Origin: an uncultured Burkholderiales bacterium
GTDB taxonomy: Bacteria > Pseudomonadota > Gammaproteobacteria > Burkholderiales > Burkholderiaceae_F
Length of the DNA: 10,765 nucleotides
NCBI GenBank assembly: GCA_903871435.1
Contig: CAIQGU010000439.1
Span: 1-10,765 of the forward strand
Direction of reading: 5' to 3'
The notes under the pieces were generated by a model. The model was given only the letters and a program-made list of their open reading frames with translations, did no database searches and had not been told where the DNA came from. The number at the start of each line of letters is the position of its first letter. Position 1 is the stretch's first letter. The translations under genes were made by a program, and so were the position numbers. Below, one piece after another: positions 7,060 through 10,765 of the stretch.

Positions 7060-8367
7060 TTAGACCTCGCCGCGGTGCGTCTCGAACATGACGCCGATCT
7101 TCTTGAGGAGCGGCGTGGGCAGCTCGCCGCCCGCGCAGACGATCACGATGTCGTTGCGGATGGCCACGTCCTTTTCCTCGTACTTGAGGTGCACCTTGTC
7201 GGTCTCGATCTGGGAAATGCTGGACTTGAGCATGACGCGCAGGCGCCCGGCGTCCTGGGCCGACTTGAGCGCGCTGCGGTTCTTTTCCTTGACGCGGCTG
7301 AACGCCTCGCTGCGGTAGGAGATGGTGACCTTCGACCCGGGCTGCTCCGCCACTGCCACGGCCGCCTCGAGCGCGCTGTCGCCGCCGCCCACCACCAGGA
7401 CCCGCTGACCCTTGTATTGCTCCGGGTCGATCAACCGGTAGACCACCTTGGGCGAGTCCTCGCCGGGCGCCCCGAGCTTGCGCGGCGTGCCCCGCCGGCC
7501 GATGGCCAGCAGCACCGTCTTGGCTTGGTAATTGCCGCGCTGGGTCTGCACGACAAACCCTTCGCCGGAGCGCTCGATTGCTTCCATGCGCTCGCGGAAG
7601 GAGACCTGGAGCCCCGTCTTTTTCATGACGCCGTTCCAGAATTCCAGCAGTTGCTCCTTGCTCACCTCGGTGAACTTCACCTTGCCGATGATGGGCAGGT
7701 TTACCGGTGCGGTCATCGCGATCTTGTTGCGCGGATAGTGGTAAACCGCTCCGCCCAGCGAGTCTTCCTGCTCGATCAGCTTGTACTTGAGCTTGTGCTC
7801 TATCGACGCCAGGCCGGCGGCGATGCCGGCGGGCCCGGCCCCGACGATGACGACGTCGAATTCGGCATTGCCCTTCATGGCCGCGCGCGCCGCATTGATG
7901 GCCTGGCGCCCCTGCTCGGCGCACTTGCGGATCAGGCCCATCCCCCCCAGTTCGCCGGCGATGAAGATGCCCGGAACATTGGACTCGAAGTTGGGCTTGA
8001 CCATGGGAATGTCGATGCCGCGCTTTTCCGTGCCGAACACGAGCTTGATTGCCTCGACGGGGCAGGCCGGAAAACACGCGCCATGGCCGATGCAGCTGGC
8101 GGCGCCAACCAGCACCGCCTTGCCGTCGACAACGCCCAGGGCACCTTCCGGACAGGCCTTGACGCAGGCCCCGGAGCCGATGCAGCGGCCCAGGTCGACC
8201 ACGGGATGCAGGGACGGCGGTTCGGTCAGGCCGGCAGCCACCGATTCGAGCAACAGCTCTTCATGAACCTCGGTGCGCGCCCGGTGGTTCCGTATGTAAA
8301 TGGCCATCGCCACCGCGGCCGGTATCCCGTAGATCAGCCAGGGAATCAGATTATTGACAGATTGCAT
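7060..8367 (-). CDS. Membrane-anchored ferredoxin-flavoprotein oxidoreductase with permuted reductase fold, 435 aa
   Basis: Predicted NAD(P)H/FAD oxidoreductase fused to a two-cluster ferredoxin; electron partner unknown. Order seen: one hydrophobic helix (about 6-25, LIPWLIYGIPAAVAMAIYI), anchoring it with the rest probably cytoplasmic; ferredoxin motifs CIGSGACVKACP (62-73) and CIGHGACFPACP (92-103); a segment NVPGIFIAGELGGMGLIRK with EQGRQAI (130-157) that in thioredoxin-reductase-like proteins is C-terminal; the FAD-binding VVIVGAGPAGIAAG (172 on, GxGxxG at 176-181); the NAD(P)-binding VLVVGGGDSALEAA (323-336); and an end at AGGELPTPLLKKIGVMF...GEV without the usual closing GD segment. 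The second Cys of each ferredoxin motif is replaced (Ser65, His95). No thioredoxin-reductase CxxC was found. The ATG at 8367 is preferred because it directly precedes the membrane helix; no clear ribosome site is visible, and upstream in-frame ATGs (8421, 8472) give family-unlike sequence. First gene of the leftward group. Confidence 0.88.
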   Translation of the reverse strand: MQSVNNLIPWLIYGIPAAVAMAIYIRNHRARTEVHEELLLESVAAGLTEPPSLHPVVDLGRCIGSGACVKACPEGALGVVDGKAVLVGAASCIGHGACFPACPVEAIKLVFGTEKRGIDIPMVKPNFESNVPGIFIAGELGGMGLIRKCAEQGRQAINAARAAMKGNAEFDVVIVGAGPAGIAAGLASIEHKLKYKLIEQEDSLGGAVYHYPRNKIAMTAPVNLPIIGKVKFTEVSKEQLLEFWNGVMKKTGLQVSFRERMEAIERSGEGFVVQTQRGNYQAKTVLLAIGRRGTPRKLGAPGEDSPKVVYRLIDPEQYKGQRVLVVGGGDSALEAAVAVAEQPGSKVTISYRSEAFSRVKEKNRSALKSAQDAGRLRVMLKSSISQIETDKVHLKYEEKDVAIRNDIVIVCAGGELPTPLLKKIGVMFETHRGEV

Positions 8368-8381
8368 GAAGATGCCGTGGC

Positions 8382-8483
8382 GACGCCTGTATTTATGGAC
8401 ACTTGGATGACCCGGGGACATGCCATTGACGCCGCAGCGTCGTGCACCGCACCATTGGCGTCCACACCCCACCCTTTGACGCC
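8382..8483. repeat. Cluster of four GACGCC/GGCGTC hexamers
   Basis: GACGCC occurs at 8382-8387, 8428-8433 and 8478-8483, with its complement GGCGTC at 8457-8462. Two copies extend to the same 8-mer TTGACGCC, exactly 50 bases apart (8426 and 8476). Such clustering just upstream of the flavoprotein gene could be a regulator-binding array, but the units are short and the region is GC-rich. Confidence 0.3.
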
Positions 8484-8552
8484 TGGAGGCTCCACGAAGC
8501 TGAACCGGGCCCGACGCATGGAAACCCCGGTAGGAGTCCTTCTGTTGCCGAT

Positions 8553-8581
8553 GATATATGTTCGCAAAGCCACACTATCAT
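8553..8581 (-). promoter_or_regulatory. Candidate sigma-70-like promoter for the leftward group
   Basis: Read leftward: a -35-like ATGATA (complement of 8576-8581), a 17-base spacer and a -10-like TATATC (complement of 8553-8558), each matching 4 of 6 consensus bases, in the only clearly AT-richer patch of the intergenic region. It would give a leader of about 180 bases before the flavoprotein ATG. Confidence 0.22.
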
Positions 8582-8796
8582 TGCGGATTGGTAAAGGCCG
8601 GAAGGATTGCGGATTTCACGCCCAAGACCCTGCCCCCTGTCCGGATCAGCGCGTGGCATTGTGTTCAAAATACAGCTTCGGTCGGCCGCGAGGGCGTGCC
8701 GGGTACGAGCGCTTCGGCCAACGCGTCCCGCTGATAGCGCGATACAAGGCGAACTTCCCCTGTATTTTTCGATTCATGTTTTTGGCGGAGACTCCG

Positions 8797-8841
8797 ATGT
8801 CTCCGGTGACGAGGTTACTGGCGTTCTCGGCCTCCGCGTAA
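8797..8841 (+). CDS. Possible 14-residue leader peptide upstream of the cytochrome b gene
   Basis: ATG at 8797 has GGCGGAG (8784-8790) six bases upstream, the best ribosome site in the region, and encodes MSPVTRLLAFSASA before a TAA. It ends 26 bases before the cytochrome b ATG, which itself has no good ribosome site, so translation of the short ORF could help initiation downstream. It is in a different frame from the cytochrome. Chance is a real alternative. Confidence 0.25.
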   Translation: MSPVTRLLAFSASA

Positions 8842-8867
8842 TCGTGGCCTTTTTCAAAGATATCCCT

Positions 8868-9827
8868 ATGAGCTCCGCAGTATTACCCGAATTTAAGCCC
8901 GACAGCGGCAAGCCCGATGACAAGGTCAATAGCATTGAAGCGGCCAAGGCGGCCGTACCCTTCGTCATCGAACCGCGCCCGAGTGCTGTAAAAAAAGACC
9001 GCTCCTTCGGGGCGGTCATGTGCTCGACCGCGGTCGGCATCCTTGTGGCGTACGCCATCGGCCGCAGCGGCTGGTTCACCCCGGGGGACGACGTCGGCTA
9101 CTACGTGGGGCTGGTCGGCGGCGTGCTGATGCTGCTGCTGCTGCTCTACCCATTGCGCAAGCACGTTGCAGCGCTACGCAACTGGGGGGCCGTCAAGCAT
9201 TGGTTCTCCATCCACATGATCCTGGGCATTTCCGGCCCCATCCTGGTCCTGGCGCACTCCACGTTCCACATGCGCTCGACCAATGCAGCGGTCGCCCTTG
9301 TTTGCATGCTGGTGGTGGCCGGCAGCGGCATCGTGGGGCGGTTTTTCTACACCAAGGTCCACCGCGGTTTGTATGGCGAGAAGCTCAATCTCCAGGAACT
9401 GCAGGCCGAGTCGGGGGTGGAGTCGGCGCAGATTCAATCGCGGCTGCACTTTGCGCCCACAGTGGAGAAGCGGCTGGCCGACTTCCAGGCTTTCGCCCTG
9501 GCAAAGCGCAACGGGCTGATCGAAGACACCATGCGTTTCATGGCCCTGGGACTGCGCCGCCACCAGGTGTCGCGCGCCTGCCGGACGGATCTGGCGGTTA
9601 CCTTGCGTGCCGCCGCCGAGGCGCGCTCCTGGGACGAGCCCAAATACCAGCGGCGCTTCAAGGCCGCCACCGACCTGGTTGACGAGTTCTTGAGCGCCAC
9701 CCAGCGCGTTGCCGAATTTGGCGTCTACGACCGCCTGCTGCAACTCTGGCACGTTGCCCACGTACCCCTCGTCTACCTGCTGGTGATCAGCGCCATCGCC
9801 CACGTCGTCGCGGTCCACATGTACTGA
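8868..9827 (+). CDS. Di-heme b-type membrane cytochrome, 319 aa
   Basis: Predicted inner-membrane electron carrier; I cannot assign a named family. After a soluble N-terminus of about 45 residues come five hydrophobic helices: about 47-65, 76-96, 112-133, 139-161 and 293-316. Helix 3 carries His116 and His130 and helix 5 carries His298 and His312; each pair is 14 residues apart, the spacing expected for two stacked b hemes. His111, His134, His295 and His317 lie near the helix ends. A hydrophilic, charged stretch of about 125 residues (165-290), probably helical, separates helices 4 and 5. The start at 8868 is the first ATG near the conserved-looking part; its ribosome site is weak, and the frame remains open upstream to 8607 with unlikely sequence. 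The multiheme cytochrome follows 13 bases later, so co-transcription is very likely. It probably links quinones or the cytoplasmic flavoprotein to that cytochrome (inference). Confidence 0.8.
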   Translation: MSSAVLPEFKPDSGKPDDKVNSIEAAKAAVPFVIEPRPSAVKKDRSFGAVMCSTAVGILVAYAIGRSGWFTPGDDVGYYVGLVGGVLMLLLLLYPLRKHVAALRNWGAVKHWFSIHMILGISGPILVLAHSTFHMRSTNAAVALVCMLVVAGSGIVGRFFYTKVHRGLYGEKLNLQELQAESGVESAQIQSRLHFAPTVEKRLADFQAFALAKRNGLIEDTMRFMALGLRRHQVSRACRTDLAVTLRAAAEARSWDEPKYQRRFKAATDLVDEFLSATQRVAEFGVYDRLLQLWHVAHVPLVYLLVISAIAHVVAVHMY

Positions 9828-9840
9828 TGGGGCGGCCGTA

Positions 9841-10765
9841 ATGCTCTTCACCCAACTGCGCCGGGCACCGGTGCTGAGCCGGCCCAGCGCTGCCCTGCGG
9901 GGTGTGATTGCCGTCCTGGCGCTCGCCATGGCCACGTTGCTGGCTCCCGCCGGGGCCACAACCCTGGAGGGGGTGCTCTCGCCCGGCGAACTCATCCAGG
10001 GTCACGCCAAGGCCGAATCCAGTTGCGACAACTGCCACGCGCCCTTCAAGAAAACCGGCCAGGACGAACTCTGCGAGAAATGCCACAAGGACGAGAAGCG
10101 CGACATCGATGAAAGGATCGGTTATCACGGGCGCATCAAGGACCGTGGCCTGTGCCGCAGCTGCCACGTCGACCACAAGGGCCGGACCGCCCAGGTAGTC
10201 ATCCTGGACGAAAAGAAATTCGATCACACCCAGACCAATTACGAACTTAAGGACAGCCACCAGAAGGTGGAGTGCGCCAAGTGCCACCTGCCCAAGGCCA
10301 AGCACCGCGACGCCTACAAGACCTGCGTCGCCTGCCACAAGAAGGACGACGACGCCAAGGGCCACAAGGGCACGCTGGGCGACAAGTGCCAGGACTGCCA
10401 CACGATCAAGAAGTGGAAGGACACCTTCTTCGATCACGACAAGACCCATTTCCCGCTGCGCAATGCCCATGCCGACCCCAAGGTCGCCTGCAAGGATTGC
10501 CACCCGAACAATCACTTCAAGAACACGCCTACGGACTGCTACGCCTGTCACAAGAAGGACGACGACAGCAAGAACGGCCACCACGGCCGCTATGGCCAGA
10601 AGTGCGAGACCTGTCATACCGACAAGAAGTGGGACGTTATCAAGTTCGACCACAACCGGGACACCAAGTACCAACTGCTGTTCAAGCACGCCGACGCCAA
10701 GAAGGTAAAGTGCAACGACTGCCATACCGGCAAGAATCTCTACAAGGACAGCAACGGGTGCATCA
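9841..10765 (+). CDS. Exported multiheme cytochrome c, at least 10 hemes, 3' end beyond window
   Basis: The visible 308 residues begin with an export signal: basic residues, hydrophobic GVIAVLALAMATLLAPAGA (21-39), and likely cleavage after Ala39. Ten CXXCH motifs start at residues 62, 78, 105, 145, 162, 183, 217, 233, 255 and 291, and Cys307 probably begins an eleventh. Many other His residues could be distal ligands. The protein is Lys/Asp/His-rich and built of about 71-74-residue three-heme units: CxxCHKKDDD, then a KCxxCHTxKKW motif, then FDH and a CxxCH after an H-A-D stretch (162-232 and 233-306), with a more diverged unit at 78-161. This resembles cytochrome c3/c7-type periplasmic or outer-membrane multiheme proteins. 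The start at 9841 follows GGGGCGG (9829-9835) and lies 13 bases after cytochrome b. Role (inference): periplasmic acceptor or donor for the membrane cytochrome b. Confidence 0.93.
   Translation, partial: MLFTQLRRAPVLSRPSAALRGVIAVLALAMATLLAPAGATTLEGVLSPGELIQGHAKAESSCDNCHAPFKKTGQDELCEKCHKDEKRDIDERIGYHGRIKDRGLCRSCHVDHKGRTAQVVILDEKKFDHTQTNYELKDSHQKVECAKCHLPKAKHRDAYKTCVACHKKDDDAKGHKGTLGDKCQDCHTIKKWKDTFFDHDKTHFPLRNAHADPKVACKDCHPNNHFKNTPTDCYACHKKDDDSKNGHHGRYGQKCETCHTDKKWDVIKFDHNRDTKYQLLFKHADAKKVKCNDCHTGKNLYKDSNGCI

Larger units (their letters stand above)
8368..8867. other. 500-base divergent intergenic region
   Basis: Separates the leftward flavoprotein/molybdoenzyme group from the rightward cytochrome b/c pair, so promoters for both must lie here or overlap the gene starts. 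Open frames crossing it have no family-like content and look like GC-driven artefacts. It contains an AT-richer patch at about 8540-8600, a cluster of GACGCC hexamers at 8382-8483, a GACGC/GCGTC 5-bp hairpin (8428-8441) and a tiny ORF with a good ribosome site at 8797. No exact FNR box, no convincing sigma-54 site and no tRNA was seen. Confidence 0.7.

Noticed and set aside
7001..8077. N-terminal extension of the molybdoenzyme frame, giving about 1075 codons
   Set aside because: The extension overlaps the flavoprotein in another frame, reads as Arg/Gly/His-rich shadow sequence, and the ATG at 7000 has a strong ribosome site right before the conserved Cys motif.
8581..8675. Sigma-54-like TGGCA and TTGC fragments upstream of cytochrome b
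   Set aside because: No pair has the required GG and GC elements at the right spacing (GG-N10-GC).
7075..8841. Plus-strand open frame of 588 codons opposite the flavoprotein
   Set aside because: Antisense to a gene with clear cofactor motifs; no recognisable domain in the translation.
8607..8867. Upstream extension of the cytochrome b frame to an ATG at 8607
   Set aside because: The added 87 residues look like translated intergenic DNA, with no hydrophobic or conserved pattern, and there is no ribosome site at 8607.

Overview
The window looks like chromosomal DNA of a GC-rich proteobacterium, most likely a betaproteobacterium. The GC-rich codon use fits this, as do the BioA motif FYGSDGASAVEIALKM and a FadD close to the enterobacterial one. 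This placement rests on recognising protein families by eye, not on a search. No rRNA, tRNA, CRISPR array, insertion sequence or phage gene was seen.

Layout. Positions 1-4747 hold ordinary metabolism. On the minus strand are the 5' part of bioA (biotin synthesis, running off the left edge), glpK (glycerol kinase) and fadD (long-chain acyl-CoA synthetase). One small uncharacterised plus-strand gene (2694-3050) lies between glpK and fadD and converges on fadD with an 8-base gap. A perfect 12-bp inverted repeat sits between glpK and the small gene.

Positions 4850-10765 hold a redox region arranged around a 500-base divergent intergenic stretch (8368-8867). Leftward go a membrane-anchored ferredoxin/flavoprotein oxidoreductase and then, 59 bases on, a cytoplasmic molybdopterin oxidoreductase; fadD follows 102 bases later and could be co-transcribed. 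Rightward go a five-helix b-type cytochrome with two pairs of histidines spaced 14 residues apart, and 13 bases later an exported multiheme cytochrome c. At least 10 CXXCH motifs are visible in the latter, with an eleventh cut by the window edge.

How the genes may work together (inference): the flavoprotein could pass electrons between NAD(P)H, its iron-sulphur domain and the membrane cytochrome b. Cytochrome b would connect the quinone pool or cytoplasm to the periplasmic multiheme cytochrome. The molybdoenzyme may be a cytoplasmic partner. Direction of flow and substrate cannot be read from sequence.

The most unusual object is the flavoprotein. Both of its ferredoxin motifs lack the second cysteine (Ser in one, His in the other). 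The segment that normally closes a thioredoxin-reductase-like fold (NVPGIFIAGEL...) lies before the FAD-binding GxGxxG instead of at the C-terminus, which looks like a circular permutation.
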